A stretch of 64,000 bases of DNA, taken from positions 1,565,819-1,629,818 of the forward strand of contig NW_006768774.1 of assembly GCF_000204055.1 (NCBI RefSeq), read 5' to 3'. Source of the DNA: Melampsora larici-populina 98AG31 (lineage: Eukaryota > Basidiomycota > Pucciniomycetes > Pucciniales > Melampsoraceae). Under the pieces are notes generated by a model. That model was given only the letters and a program-made list of their open reading frames with translations, ran no database searches and was not told the DNA's origin. Made by a program: the position numbers and the translations under genes. Shown here one piece after another: positions 42,720 to 54,270 of this stretch (positions are counted from its first letter, which is position 1; every line of letters starts with the position of its first letter).

Positions 42720-45700
42720 ATGCAATCTGAAGATGAATCAACCACTCCTACGGACACTGAATCCGTCAAGTCTGATTCTGACTCGGACAAATCTTCGAAG
42801 ACTGTCAAACGGACCACCGGTTTAAAACCTTTATTACTATCTCCTTCACTTTCAACTTCATCTTCTAATTTGAGTACCAACATGCCTACCGATAACAACG
42901 CTGAAAACATATCGCCACTTCAACTATTTATCCAACGCACTACTAATTCATTAAGTAAATTCAATATCAAGCATGATTTAACAGATGAAAATTATAATTA
43001 CTGGCATCTAGTTATTCATGAATCGATAGAATCTTTAGGATATGAATTATATCTGGACATCAAAGATCATGTTGATACTTCTCTTTCTGTCGACAAACAT
43101 AATAAAATCAAGTTCTTGCTTTTGACTTGGATTCTTAATAAGTGTGATGGTGTGAACGGTGATAGAGCCCGTGATAGCTTAACTACTAGAGATCCAGTTA
43201 CCAAGGACATGGTTATCAATTATGATCCTTATGTTTTGTGGAAGTTTCTCAAGGAATATCACGCTAGTATCTCTGAAGCCAAGTTGAAGCACGTAGAATC
43301 AGCCTTATTAGACATGAAACAACTCAGAACTGATAATTTAAAAGTACATATCGACAAGTTCTCGGCATTATTACGAGACTACTGGAAGTTCAAGGGAGAT
43401 ATGTCCGACGGTCAAGTTGCTCGTACTTTAATCAAGAGCTTGAAACCTGGATATGAAGTTACTGTGAACGTTATTTACATGATGATTGACCCACTTACTT
43501 TTGACAAAGTAAAGAAGGAGCTATTAAAGCACGAGGAAGAGCAAGTCTACGATCCGCCCTCTTTAAGTCATTCCAGTCATCATACGACCAACTTTCATGC
43601 CAATCCTAGTCATATGATCAAATGCACTGAGGATAAATGTGTTGGTAACACGTTTTCTAACCCTCACAAACCCGACCAATGCTTCAAGAAGCCTGTTAAC
43701 TTCGCCAAACGGGATGAATGGATGAACAAACAAGACGAGAAGAAACGATTTAAACGACGTAACTTTCAACATCAAGCTAGTCATACTGAAGCATCGACTT
43801 CCATTCGAGGGGTTAAAATTGTTAGACCTCCAATCGCATCGGCACATGCGATGACCTTCTCTATTGATTTTCAACCTGTGTCTTACATTGACATTAAACC
43901 TGGCTCAAATCCATTGCCTGATGTTTTGCCTGTCATGAATGTGTCTGCCGCTTTCGTACAAGCTCCTGTCTCAGCTGAATACGAGTATCCTTCGGAAAAT
44001 CATCGAGTTATCTCTGTCTCACAAGATCTTTCTAACTACGATATTCCATCGGCTCAAGGTCTGGAGCTTGTTGATTTAGATGCAACTGCCTCATCAGTAG
44101 CTCCAACCGATGGCATCTGGGCCTTAAACAATACGGGTGCATCGCATCATATGTTTAATGACTTAAATCTTTTCGATGCCTCGACCGTCAAACCACTCGA
44201 AGACACTAACAAACGTCTTAAATTGGCAGGTGGTGATGTTTCCTTGGCCGTCCATTCGACAGGGTCTGTTAAGCTCAAAGCCGGCGATGGATCAGTGTTT
44301 ACGTTGGCCAACTGTTTATATGTACCTGATTTAAGCAGAAATCTTATCGCTGGTGGTGCCCTATTAAAGAAAGGGGTTGTTACGGTTCTAAATACATCCG
44401 ATCCTACTTGCTTTAGTTTAGTCATGGGCCAGTGCGCCTTGTTTAACGGTGCTTTCTCCGGGAATCTTATGCTAGTCGCCCTTGAACCGGTGAGATCATT
44501 TCCATCCAATCAACAAATCAAACCTGATTCTCATTCGTGTCATCTTCAACATCAACGATTAGGTCATATAAACCGCAAGTACCTTAACGAGATGGTGAAG
44601 CATGGTAGTTTGGAAGGACTGTGTAATGGTTCTAATTCTACCTCATCCTCTATGTGTCCTGTCTGTATTCAATCCAAGTCCAAGAAGCTCCCATTTTCTG
44701 GTACTCGTCCCCGCGCTACATCCTTTCTTCAGAACGTACATGTCGATTTAAGTGGCATCAATCGTGTTTCCGGTCTACAAAATGAATCTTATTATATTTT
44801 GTTTACCAATGATTTCTCTTCCTTTCGTCATATATTTCCTCTAAGCAATAAATCCAAAGAATCAGTTTTCAGCACATTTCTCAAATACATTGCCGTAGCA
44901 GAAAGACAAACCGGGAGTAGACTCATACAATTTACCATGGACCAGGGTAGTGAGTTTGTGAATGCAATCATGGAGCAGTTTTGTGAAGATACGGGTATTG
45001 TATTTCATTTCACTGCAAGCTACACCCCTGAACAAAATGGAGTATCAGAAAGAGGTAATCAAACAGTGACCTCTCGAGCAAGATCCTTCATGGTTCAGTC
45101 AGGTGTCCCTCTGACGTTCTGGTATGAGGCTTGTGCGACAGCAGTGTTTATCATTAATCGTACAATCACTTCAACTCTACCTTCGGGAAAAACTCCTTTC
45201 GAAGTCTGGTATTTTCAAAAACCAAGTGTGGGCCATCTCAAGGTTTTTGGTTGTCAGGCACATATACTCATCCGCAAGGAGGCTCGAGAAAGCAAGTTCA
45301 GCTCACGAACGACAGAGGGTGTGTTGTTAGGGTTTCAAGACGATAACTATAACTATTGGGTTTATGACTTGGAATCTCGAAAAATCATTCTCAGTCATAA
45401 TGTCACGTTTTGCGAAACTATTTTTCCTTTTTCACTTTTAACTTCAACGCCTTGCCCTGCTTCTCCTTTGAGTTTTTATCCGGATCGCATGCCCAGTCTG
45501 AATGTCGAATCTTCGAATCGTTTTCAAGTCCTTGCTAATGACGATGACAGCGACGAAGAGGTCATTGAGCCTGTCACCGCCCCCGATGTTTCGATTTCAC
45601 CAACTGTGACAACACCAGTTGTGTCGACCCGCAAATCAGGCCGTGCTAAGGAGTCCATTTCTTATAAAGGGATGGGAGGTCATATTTATCTTGAAGAGTG

Positions 45701-47345
45701 TACATACGTATCAGCCTTTGCGGTTCTTCCGGAGACTTTTTCAACTTCCATTATCGACGTACCGGTTCCTAAGTCCTATAAGGTCGCGGTCAGTGGTCCC
45801 GAGGCTGAAATGTGGCGTCAGGCTTGTCTCAAAGAGTTCGATTCCCTTACCAACAAGGATGTGTGGGAGCTTGTCGAACCCCCTCCCGGCAAGAACATTC
45901 TGCGGGGTTTTTGGTTGTTCAGGAAGAAGTTCAACTTGGATGGGTCAGTCTCGAAGTTTAAAGCCCGCTTTGTTGTCATGGGTAATATGCAACAGGAGGG
46001 TATTGACTTTCATGAGACATTTTCTCCTACCGGCAAACCTTCATCTCTCCGTCTAATCATCGCTTTTGCTGCTCTTCAAGGGTGGGAAATACATCAAATG
46101 GACGCTGTAACTGCGTTTCTTAATGGCACGCTGGATGAGGAGGTTTATATGTATCAGCCAGAAGGTTTTTCTCGCGGTTCCAGAAAACTAGTATGTCGAC
46201 TGAAGAAGTCTTTGTATGGACTACGTCAATCACCCAAAATTTGGTACGACGAAGTTGTCGAGTTTCTTGTCAGTATAAGTTTTGAACAATGTCCTTTAGA
46301 TCCTTGCATATACACTCGGGCGACCTCTTCCACCTTCACCGCTGTATACGTTCATGTGGACGACATGGCCATCACCGGTAATGACATTGCCACGTTCAAA
46401 GGTGAGATTAGTCTGAAGTGGGAAATGGAGGATCTCGGTCTTGCTACTACAGTTGTGGGCATCCAGATTATACGTCAGTCTCCAAATTGCTACACCATCA
46501 CGCAGTCAGCACTCTCTCGCGCTGTACTTGAACGATTCGACATGTTAAACTTGAAGGCGGCTTCAACACCATTCCCTGCTGGCCTCAAACTGTATCGGGC
46601 AAGTGATGATGAAGTTTCTGCTTTTAAGCTTGAAGGTCTTAACTATCGGAGCGCTGTGGGTTCCTTAATGTACCTCGCTCAATGTACTCGACCAGACCTG
46701 TCTTATGCAGTAGGGGTGCTGTCACAACATCTAGATTCACCAGCCCGAAAACACTGGGATGCAGTGATCCACGTATTTCGATATTTATTGGGCACTATAA
46801 ACCTCGGTATATCTTATAGCGGTGATGTGTCTTCTTCCACTGTTGTGAATGGACTCAAGAGTTTCAGCCTCCCGACGTCTCACTGTGACTCAGATTGGGC
46901 TGGGGATAAGGAGTCTCGCCGATCCACTACCGGTTACATCTTTCAGTTGGCAGGCGGGCCTATCTCGTGGAAATCTCGGCTTCAACCTACCGTGGCTTTG
47001 TCTTCTACAGAGGCTGAGTACAGGGCTATCACTGAGGCTGGGCAGGAACTGGTCTGGTTGAGAGGTATGCTAGCACGGTTTGGTTTTGAAGACCCCAGTC
47101 CCACCGTATTGAAAAGCGACAACATGGGGGCTATTCATCTCACGACAAAGTCAATCTTTCATGCTCGAACGAAACACATTGAGATTCAGTATCATTGGAT
47201 CAGGGAGGTGGTAAAGCAAGGTGCTTTGGTCCTCAAGCATTGTCCGACTTCTGAAATGATGGCCGACCTCTTGACCAAACCACTGGGACGTCAGCAATTC
47301 TTTTATCTGAGACAACTTTTAGGTATGAAACATGTGACTCCCTGA
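42720..47345 (+). CDS. Copia gag-pol polyprotein
   Basis: One frame of 1541 residues starting 51 bases after the LTR. Gag-like N-terminus (about 75-290) is followed by an atypical zinc-knuckle-like stretch (C...C...H...C around CTEDKCVGNTF). The protease region is at about 473 (WALNNTGASHHM). Then come the integrase zinc part (HQRLGH...CPVC) and integrase core with VHVDLSG, FTMDQGSEF and PEQNGVSERGN as the D, D, E. The reverse transcriptase has YVHVDDM, and RNase H has SDWAGD and SSTEAEY. The protease-integrase-RT-RNase H order defines Ty1/copia. No stop or frameshift interrupts it. The protease lacks the expected Asp before T-G; Asn-Asn stands there instead. Start could also be the Met at 42882. 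Confidence 0.96.
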   Translation: MQSEDESTTPTDTESVKSDSDSDKSSKTVKRTTGLKPLLLSPSLSTSSSNLSTNMPTDNNAENISPLQLFIQRTTNSLSKFNIKHDLTDENYNYWHLVIHESIESLGYELYLDIKDHVDTSLSVDKHNKIKFLLLTWILNKCDGVNGDRARDSLTTRDPVTKDMVINYDPYVLWKFLKEYHASISEAKLKHVESALLDMKQLRTDNLKVHIDKFSALLRDYWKFKGDMSDGQVARTLIKSLKPGYEVTVNVIYMMIDPLTFDKVKKELLKHEEEQVYDPPSLSHSSHHTTNFHANPSHMIKCTEDKCVGNTFSNPHKPDQCFKKPVNFAKRDEWMNKQDEKKRFKRRNFQHQASHTEASTSIRGVKIVRPPIASAHAMTFSIDFQPVSYIDIKPGSNPLPDVLPVMNVSAAFVQAPVSAEYEYPSENHRVISVSQDLSNYDIPSAQGLELVDLDATASSVAPTDGIWALNNTGASHHMFNDLNLFDASTVKPLEDTNKRLKLAGGDVSLAVHSTGSVKLKAGDGSVFTLANCLYVPDLSRNLIAGGALLKKGVVTVLNTSDPTCFSLVMGQCALFNGAFSGNLMLVALEPVRSFPSNQQIKPDSHSCHLQHQRLGHINRKYLNEMVKHGSLEGLCNGSNSTSSSMCPVCIQSKSKKLPFSGTRPRATSFLQNVHVDLSGINRVSGLQNESYYILFTNDFSSFRHIFPLSNKSKESVFSTFLKYIAVAERQTGSRLIQFTMDQGSEFVNAIMEQFCEDTGIVFHFTASYTPEQNGVSERGNQTVTSRARSFMVQSGVPLTFWYEACATAVFIINRTITSTLPSGKTPFEVWYFQKPSVGHLKVFGCQAHILIRKEARESKFSSRTTEGVLLGFQDDNYNYWVYDLESRKIILSHNVTFCETIFPFSLLTSTPCPASPLSFYPDRMPSLNVESSNRFQVLANDDDSDEEVIEPVTAPDVSISPTVTTPVVSTRKSGRAKESISYKGMGGHIYLEECTYVSAFAVLPETFSTSIIDVPVPKSYKVAVSGPEAEMWRQACLKEFDSLTNKDVWELVEPPPGKNILRGFWLFRKKFNLDGSVSKFKARFVVMGNMQQEGIDFHETFSPTGKPSSLRLIIAFAALQGWEIHQMDAVTAFLNGTLDEEVYMYQPEGFSRGSRKLVCRLKKSLYGLRQSPKIWYDEVVEFLVSISFEQCPLDPCIYTRATSSTFTAVYVHVDDMAITGNDIATFKGEISLKWEMEDLGLATTVVGIQIIRQSPNCYTITQSALSRAVLERFDMLNLKAASTPFPAGLKLYRASDDEVSAFKLEGLNYRSAVGSLMYLAQCTRPDLSYAVGVLSQHLDSPARKHWDAVIHVFRYLLGTINLGISYSGDVSSSTVVNGLKSFSLPTSHCDSDWAGDKESRRSTTGYIFQLAGGPISWKSRLQPTVALSSTEAEYRAITEAGQELVWLRGMLARFGFEDPSPTVLKSDNMGAIHLTTKSIFHARTKHIEIQYHWIREVVKQGALVLKHCPTSEMMADLLTKPLGRQQFFYLRQLLGMKHVTP

Positions 47346-47352
47346 AGTCCTT

Positions 47353-47361
47353 GAGGGGGCG
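47353..47361 (+). promoter_or_regulatory. Polypurine tract
   Basis: GAGGGGGCG lies directly before the right LTR, where plus-strand synthesis is primed. Confidence 0.6.
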
Positions 47362-48268
47362 TGTCGTGGTATTCAACATCCCACGTAGTTCTTTTTAATT
47401 TTTCTTTAAGGTAGACACTCAGGTGGATTTGGTTTGGTAATGTTTCATTTAACTCTACTCGTCAAGGACTTCAAGTCGTGATCAAAGCTTTATTAATGAT
47501 TACTAAAGAAGATCGAATGAATAAAGAATTGAGACGTATGAGGTTGTTTAAGTGAAGTCTGGGTTTGATTTGGAGTTTTCGTGTGTGCTTTGGGAATAGG
47601 TCGCTTGTGACCTGCGTATTTCTTTTTCTTATGTCCGTGGTGTGTTTATTAGTGTGTTTTTTTACTTTTCATATATACTATCGAGTTGTTCCTCCCAGTT
47701 CCTTTCCTCATCGGAAAGGAACTGTAAGTGTTTTATCTTTTATCTTACTCTATTACAAACTCATATCTGACTACAACTCCAAACTACATCTATTTCTTCA
47801 GTTATCTTTGCTTTTGCTTACTTTTCTCCGACCTCGTACCTCATAACTTTTACCTGTTGCTTTACGCACAGGTTTGTCCTATTTCTCTGATTATCTTTTT
47901 CTCTTTTTCTACTACTTACTAATCTGTGTGCGCATGTTTAGGTGTGTTTTTAGTTGTTCTAAGCTCCTCGAAGCTTTTGTTTGGCTTGTTGCCGTATAGC
48001 TCACATCGCGCCTGATTACCCCAGGTTAGTATATTCATTATGATCGGAAAGGAACTTTATCTTTGCTTTTGCTTACTTTTCTCCGACCTCGTACCTCATA
48101 ACTTTTACCTGTTGCTTTACGCACAGGTGTGTTTTTAGTTGTTCTAAGCTCCTCAAAGCTTTTGTTTGGCTTGTTGCCGTATAGCTCACATCGCGCCTGA
48201 TTACCCCAGGTGTCGCTCATTTCATACGGCTTCAGTCATCCCTGCTTCGACGAGTTCTAGATCTCACA
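47362..48268 (+). repeat. Copia right LTR (907 bp)
   Basis: Same as the left repeat apart from a few substitutions and one fewer copy of the 83-bp unit (two instead of three), which accounts exactly for the length difference. Confidence 0.95.
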
Positions 48269-48273
48269 GCTCT

Positions 48274-49957
48274 GGGCACGCCCTGGATTCAAACCACGCA
48301 CCCACCATGTGAGGCTCCAAGCACATTCATGGTGTTTTGCCCCAAAATAGGTTTTGGCCCCAATTTCACAACAACCATTTCTCAGAAGCTCAACATTCTG
48401 GCTGATTTGCCGTTAAGTAGACAAAAAACATCAAGAGCCCTATCATGTCATGTAGAAACTTACAAGCCACAAAGCCTTTTTGGGATAGATCACATACCTT
48501 CTTCTGACTTGGCAAGATCTTGTTGAGTAACACAGAAGAGATGGCGTATGTCAATTGCAGGGATAAATGTGTGTACAAGAAGCTGGAAGCCAGGTTTACA
48601 TCAGTTCAGGATTGGGTTTGGGGGTGGGGGTCTTTCTGAATTCAGGTTGGGGGCCGGGAAGGCCACTACCCGTGTTTTTTGGGTTGCGGTTCAGCCTGAC
48701 TTATATTGAGCTAGTGAGGGAACAAACTAATGAACATATTTTTTTCTTATATTGGCTTGTTGTGGGAAGATCTGTGGTGAGCAGTATGTTATCCAATGAT
48801 GCAAATGGCCACCCAATAAGACTTCAGGTGTTTTTATGGACTGGGGATGGTTGGATGATAGATGGCAAGAATCAAACTGGATGGGTAAACGGGTTTGTTG
48901 CAATTGTTATTGTCTAAAGTCAATGTATCAGTCAGCTCCGCTCACAAGAGATGGCCTGCAAGACGGTAATTGTCACAAGCAAGTGTAAGCAGGGTTTCCT
49001 TTCTGATTCTAGCATTCTTTCTGCACTTGGACAGTAAGGATTTGCAGATATAAGTAACTCAAAAACTCAACTGAACACTTAGCTATATCCAAAGTGAAGG
49101 CCAACAAAATTTCGCTTGGGACTTGTCAGTTTATGAAAATATCTTGATTCACTTTAGCTTTCAATTTTCAAAGTTGTGCTGAGATATTTTTATTGCAGTA
49201 AAACCTTGGCTGGAGACAAGCCTGTAAACATCCCAATTTAAGAAACTGATGTCTTGCACATGCAGTGTTTCTCTCCTTCTACTTTTTCTTCTGAATTCCA
49301 TTATTGATGTTCTCACGTGCACAAGTTTCTTATATCCAGTCTTGTACTTTCACCTTCTTCCCTGTGATTTCAGGTGAAATGGGATCTGGCATTCTTGTAT
49401 AGGAAAGTGCCTCTCAGCAACTCATAAAACTTGTGGGGTATGCATTGAAGAGATAATCTTTGTATTCACATAACCTCTTTGTTGGATGTATACTACAGCT
49501 AAACGTCTACATCAATGACAAGGAGTCAATTCCAAAAAATTCTTCTAGATGTATGAGGATTACCAATGGGCCATCTGGTCAATGACCATCCCTATGATCA
49601 CCGCCATTTGTCCATCATTAGTGAGGTGAGGCATCAACCACCTTGAAACTGTATCTGCAATAACCCAAAAAGTTTTCAATATTGTGGGACTTCCACAAAA
49701 TTGCACAAATTCTTCAATGATAAACCAACTGACAGAAAAGCAAGCAAGGTGGCCCATAAGAAATCTTCAATAGAGCCCTTTGTCCGCTGGATGCTCAACC
49801 GGCCTTGTCAGGGCTATTTTTACTGGACCGAATACCGGTGCTGCTCCGTGTAGCATTGACTCGATGTAAAGGCCGGTCCGAGTACCGCCCCCGACATGTG
49901 GTGGTGACACTGATGAGCTGTTTTTATTTGCCTTTCTTGTGTATTTATCCGATTATT
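48274..49957. other. Intergenic, no gene seen
   Basis: 1.7 kb between the retrotransposon and HEM14. A short G-run (about 48615-48655) and several small frames are present but nothing recognisable. Confidence 0.4.
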
Positions 49958-51765
49958 ATGAACCCAAGCCGAACTCTCCTCAATCGATCTGACATCCTAA
50001 CAAATGGCTCATTTGTTATTCTCGGGGGTGGGCTTGCTGGATTGACCTCTGCTTATTACCTGTCCAAGGGCCTTCCAGCTGGCTCTCAAGCCAAAATTAC
50101 CTTGCTTGAGCGTTCCGATCGTTTTGGTGGTTGGGTTCACAGTCCTAATGTTGGACGTGATGAACGGTGTGTGTTTGAGGGTGGTCCAAGGAGTGTTCGC
50201 CCGAAAGGCTTGAGTGGCTTGATGACCCTTGATCTGGTTTGTGATCGTAGTTTGTTTGGGTATATCCAATCTCATCCTTGATCACTAACGATGTCTTTCG
50301 GATCTGGGGTCGGTCTTGTCTAGGTTAAAGACTTGGGCTTGCTTGATGCGTTGATTTCTATACCGACAACACATCCAGTTGAGTTCAAAAAGAATTCAAA
50401 GCCTAGATAATCGTAAAACCCACGTCGCTCAAGCCCCAGCTTGCGCCTTGCTCTCCAGTCAGCGAAAAATCGTTATATCTATACTCCACATGGACTTCAG
50501 AAGTTACCATCCTCGATCGCTAGCCTGATTTCATCGATATTTCGATCGCCCATCTCAGCCTTACCAGCTGCGGTTTTCAAGGATCTCACTTCAGGTCCTG
50601 GGTCTGGTACACTCGAGGATGAAAGCGTGAAGAGCTTCATCACCCGTCGCTTTGGGCCTAGAATCGGAGACGAGCTCATCAGTGGAATGGTTCACGGAAT
50701 TTATGCCTCTGATTATGGTACACTCAGTGCACGCAGTAGTGTCTTTGGTCCTCTGTGGGAACTTGAGCGGCGGCACGGGAGTGTGATAAAAGGTTTGCTG
50801 GCAAAGAAGGCACCATCTGACGCGGTGGTCGCAAATGAAGAACTTATCAGCCGACTCAGCAGCTCTTTACCTCCAGAGGTCAGGACCGCTAGTGTCTGGG
50901 GACTCAAGAACGGACTCGAGACACTCACAAAGAAAATGACAGAGTGGCTAATCGGTCGACCTAACGTTGAATTGCGGAAGGATGAGCCAGTGACTGCTAT
51001 TGAGCGACGCACAGATAATACATATCGAGTGAGTCTGCTCTAGCTCATAACTCTGGCTAGATGTGCTTACCATGTGTGCGTCGTTCGAAATCCCAGATCA
51101 CCACACCCGCGCACCAACACACAGCGGACTTCGTCATATCTGCAATACCGCCCCGCGCACTCCATGATAGTCTTCATCATGATTTCAAGAACCAAATCGC
51201 TAGTCTAGGCCACAACCCTGCCGTCACAGTTGCAGTCGTCAATGTTGCTTACCGATCTAAGCGAAGGATAATTCCAGTCCCACCAGCGTTTGGCTACCTC
51301 ATACCCGCTAGCATTGGGCCAGATATCAATCCGCATCGAGTTCTGGGAGTCGTGTTTGATAGTGATATGATGCCAGGTGTCGAAAGCACGACATCAAGAG
51401 GCCACACGGAAGACTTGACAAAACTGACAGTTATGCTCGGTGGGCATTTTTACAGCGACCTTCCGATACCCTCTTTGGACGTTTTGAAACATCAAGCACT
51501 AGAAGCGCTTGAACAGCAGCTGGAGATCAACGAGAAACCATTATACATTAATGCAACCCTTCAAAGAGATTGTATTCCACAGTATCTTGTTGGCCATCAC
51601 CGTCGAATGAGTGGTCTACACCATGCTCTGCAAGGCCGAGGTTTAGCTCTGGTCGGGTCTGGATACGGCGGCGTGGGGGTAAATGATGTCGTAAAGGGCT
51701 GCAGAGAAACAGTCGAATTGATTTTGAAAGCTGGGAGTGCTACAGGATTAGAATCTTTCAATTGA
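49958..51765 (+). CDS. HEM14: Protoporphyrinogen oxidase (haem synthesis)
   Basis: This FAD enzyme of the mitochondrial inner membrane oxidises protoporphyrinogen IX to protoporphyrin IX, the penultimate step of haem synthesis. Four exons close in phase 0: 49958..50236, 50324..50377, 50459..51028, 51097..51765 (523 residues; yeast 539). The dinucleotide-binding motif is ILGGGLAGLTSAYYLS at about 22-37, followed by LLERSDRFGGW and GGPRSVRP. Exon 2 is 54 nt; its join to exon 3 gives the family sequence THPSAKNRYIYTP. The C-terminal FAD contact GSGYGGVGVNDVV is present. The start MNPSRTLLNR was chosen; the frame is open upstream to 49805, so a longer N-terminus cannot be excluded. No strong cleavable mitochondrial presequence is seen. 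Confidence 0.93.
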
Positions 51766-52452
51766 CTGCTCTCTATGGCTTAGTTCATCAGTTCTTCAAA
51801 TGTCTTTCTACACTTTCTGTCTAGGCGCTCTTAATCTGGTCCGAATTTGTTAGCCAAATAATCACAATTGTCACACCTACCTTGCAAAACTGAATTGTGT
51901 GAGACTTTTCAAAGACTTGGTACTTACCATGCGTGGCAGATAATTGTTTGATAGGTGACAAATTTTCTGACCATCTATCAGGAGCATCTAGAAATGTTTC
52001 TGACAAAGTACATTGATATAGATTATGAAACATGATGACAATGACGTTGACTTACTACCCAAAATTGGAGCGGAATAAAAGGGGAAATAGTCTGACAAGA
52101 GGGTTGTTACAATCTGCAATTTTTCAAAACAAGAAAACGATTTTGGCGTATTAATGATTTCTACCTGGGATGATATGATATAATTTACATCTCTCATCAT
52201 TTGAAGAGTCGGAGAGAACTTTATGATAAAATAGAATAAGCTATTAGGAGTGGCATAATTGTGGAGAAACCATCAGACCAAAGAAGTATTGACTTCGGAG
52301 TCCACTTAAAAGATTAATGCCACCTATATTTTTTGAGTGATTCCCAGTAGCAACGAGAACATCAAAATTTTCATCAGGAGATTCAGAGGGGTAAAAATGA
52401 CATTTAATGCACGGTACTTATGAGCGTTCATTTTCCAGCGACGAGCTCACAT
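51766..52452. other. Convergent 3' ends of HEM14 and the bZIP gene
   Basis: AT-rich spacer, no gene seen. Confidence 0.45.
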
Positions 52453-54270
52453 TCAATCATCTGTATCAACATCCCCTCTACCGTCTTTACGTATCTTGTG
52501 ACCTTCTTTCTTACCTTGTGCTCTTTTTGGAATCGATTCCCAAACTTTCATTACTTCATCTTGTGGAATCATCGGTTTCCCGTCAGATAAACGTGCTTGA
52601 ATGTGTAAGGCACGAGCCAGCTCTTCCTACGATCAAAGTTCACGCCACAAGAAGGAACATCACCCGGACCCCGCGTCAATTTACATGTTATGACTCAGAA
52701 TGAGCAGAATGATTTCGAATGTATGAAGGAGCTCAAAATGAAACTGGCTTACTTGATCACAATCAGGAGCCAACGGATGTGACATCAACTTTCGCCAGGC
52801 GCGAGACCCCTTGAACATCTGTCTTATATCCTCTCCTTCGCTCACATTCGGTGGCCGCTCCCATGCTGGAGCTAGGTTGGGATTTTTTCCCTTGTCGCTC
52901 CCGTCTCTTGAACGTTTAGGCGATTCTCGATTTCCTCCGCGAAGCCCTCTCATTCCGGTACCAGGCACTTCACTTGATTCTTTTGTGGAACCGGTCTGAG
53001 ATGGAGAGGCAATGTGGGTGGGAGATCGATCAGGATTGGTTGGATTGACTTGATTCATCAGGAACTCGGCCTCAGCTTCGGGAAAATAGGTTTCCCAGAA
53101 TTCATCCCATGGTGGAGGTATATGAGATGATTTAGACGAGCTGCTAGAACTAGTCGAGGTTTTTTTCTGACTTGGCTCAACGAAATCCTTTCTCATGGGA
53201 TCTGTTGTATGGCCAAGAGGACTTGATGTAAGTGAAGAGGGGCGTCCAAGTTGTGGATGGGCTTCGATTGTTGTTCTTTGGAGCAATTCGATTTTAGCTC
53301 CGTCTTCATCAGATTGTAACATCTTCTGATTAAAGATCATTCCAGGTTCGTAAGGGGAAATATGTATTGAGTTTTCACTATTGTCAAGATTCATCGATGA
53401 GTGGCTAAAGCTAAGCTCTGGACTAAAATCTAGACCAGGAAAAGTCGGCTGAGGAATTGATTCGGCTTCAAAAAAGGACTCCATTGGTACAGGATGGGAA
53501 GCGCGCGGCGGTGTGATGAAGTTGCTAGGTCCTGGTATCAATTCAGCAGGATCTACAGGTTCTGGTAAACTAGAAGTTGAACTCAAAGGTTCCGGACCCG
53601 AGAACCTTCGATGCGCCTCGGCCAAAACAGCTGGAGAAGCATTTTGCCGTAATATATTTTGCTCGCTTTGAAGTCTATCCACAAGGGAAAACATTCATTA
53701 GATTTCAAAGCTAGATTTACTCTAGGCGCTCATAATGGAAAGGTGATCAGGGGGCGAAAGGGATAGTAATGTTACTAACGAAGCGACTTTCTCTCGCAGT
53801 GTGATGTTGAGATGATCCGCCTCAATAAGCTCCGCGCTGGTTTGTTGATTTTTTTGTTGTTTCCCGTGACGAAATTTCTGCTGAGCTCTAGTTAAGGAAG
53901 AAACAGGAGAGATGATAATATCATGACTCGAGGACATGACTAAACCTGTATCAAACTTGAAAGTAGCAGAACAAAGAAACTATCTGATGATAGGGGGTAT
54001 CAAATATTGAGAGTATCACATACGCTCGGTTCTGTGCCTTTCTTTTCTCAGTCTTTGGCTTCTTCCCAGACCCTTTTTTCGAGGGTGAATGAGTGAATGA
54101 GGCTTGATCAATTTCAAGCTTGCAGTCGGTTGGATTAGAAGTTGAGGGGGTGCTATCCTCTGGATTGGCTAATGATCACACAACTTTAGGAGAGGCTCAC
54201 CAAGGGGAAGTAAGCCAAGTATGCATAACTCACCGCTGGTAGAAGCCAATTTGGACTGTTGTGGTGCCAT
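52453..54270 (-). CDS. AP-1-like (Yap/Pap1-type) bZIP transcription factor
   Basis: Five exons close in frame: complement(52453..52626, 52753..53674, 53780..53887, 54024..54168, 54234..54270), 461 residues. The basic region spans an exon join and reads KRKAQNRAAQQKFR, with the bZIP N-x7-R signature. The join of exons 3 and 4 yields LREKVASLQSEQNIL with leucines at heptad spacing, which supports a GTTAGT donor. The middle is Ser/Pro-rich. The last exon (EELARALHIQARL...) resembles the tail after the C-terminal cysteine region in fungal AP-1 proteins, but only two cysteines occur in the whole protein (TDCKL and PDCDQ). AP-1 factors usually drive oxidative-stress genes. Redox control through cysteine-rich domains seems unlikely here. 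Exact ortholog is uncertain. Confidence 0.8.

Larger units (their letters stand above)
41679..48268 (+). mobile_element. Complete Ty1/copia LTR retrotransposon
   Basis: Two long terminal repeats (41679-42668 and 47362-48268) begin TGTCGTGG and end CTCACA. A perfect 5-bp duplication GCTCT flanks them (41674-41678 and 48269-48273). A candidate primer-binding site follows the left repeat and a purine tract precedes the right. One uninterrupted 1541-codon gag-pol frame lies between. The near-identity of the repeats points to recent insertion. Confidence 0.97.

Noticed and set aside
48600..48660. G-rich stretch as possible G-quadruplex
   Set aside because: The G-runs are irregular and no gene context supports a role.
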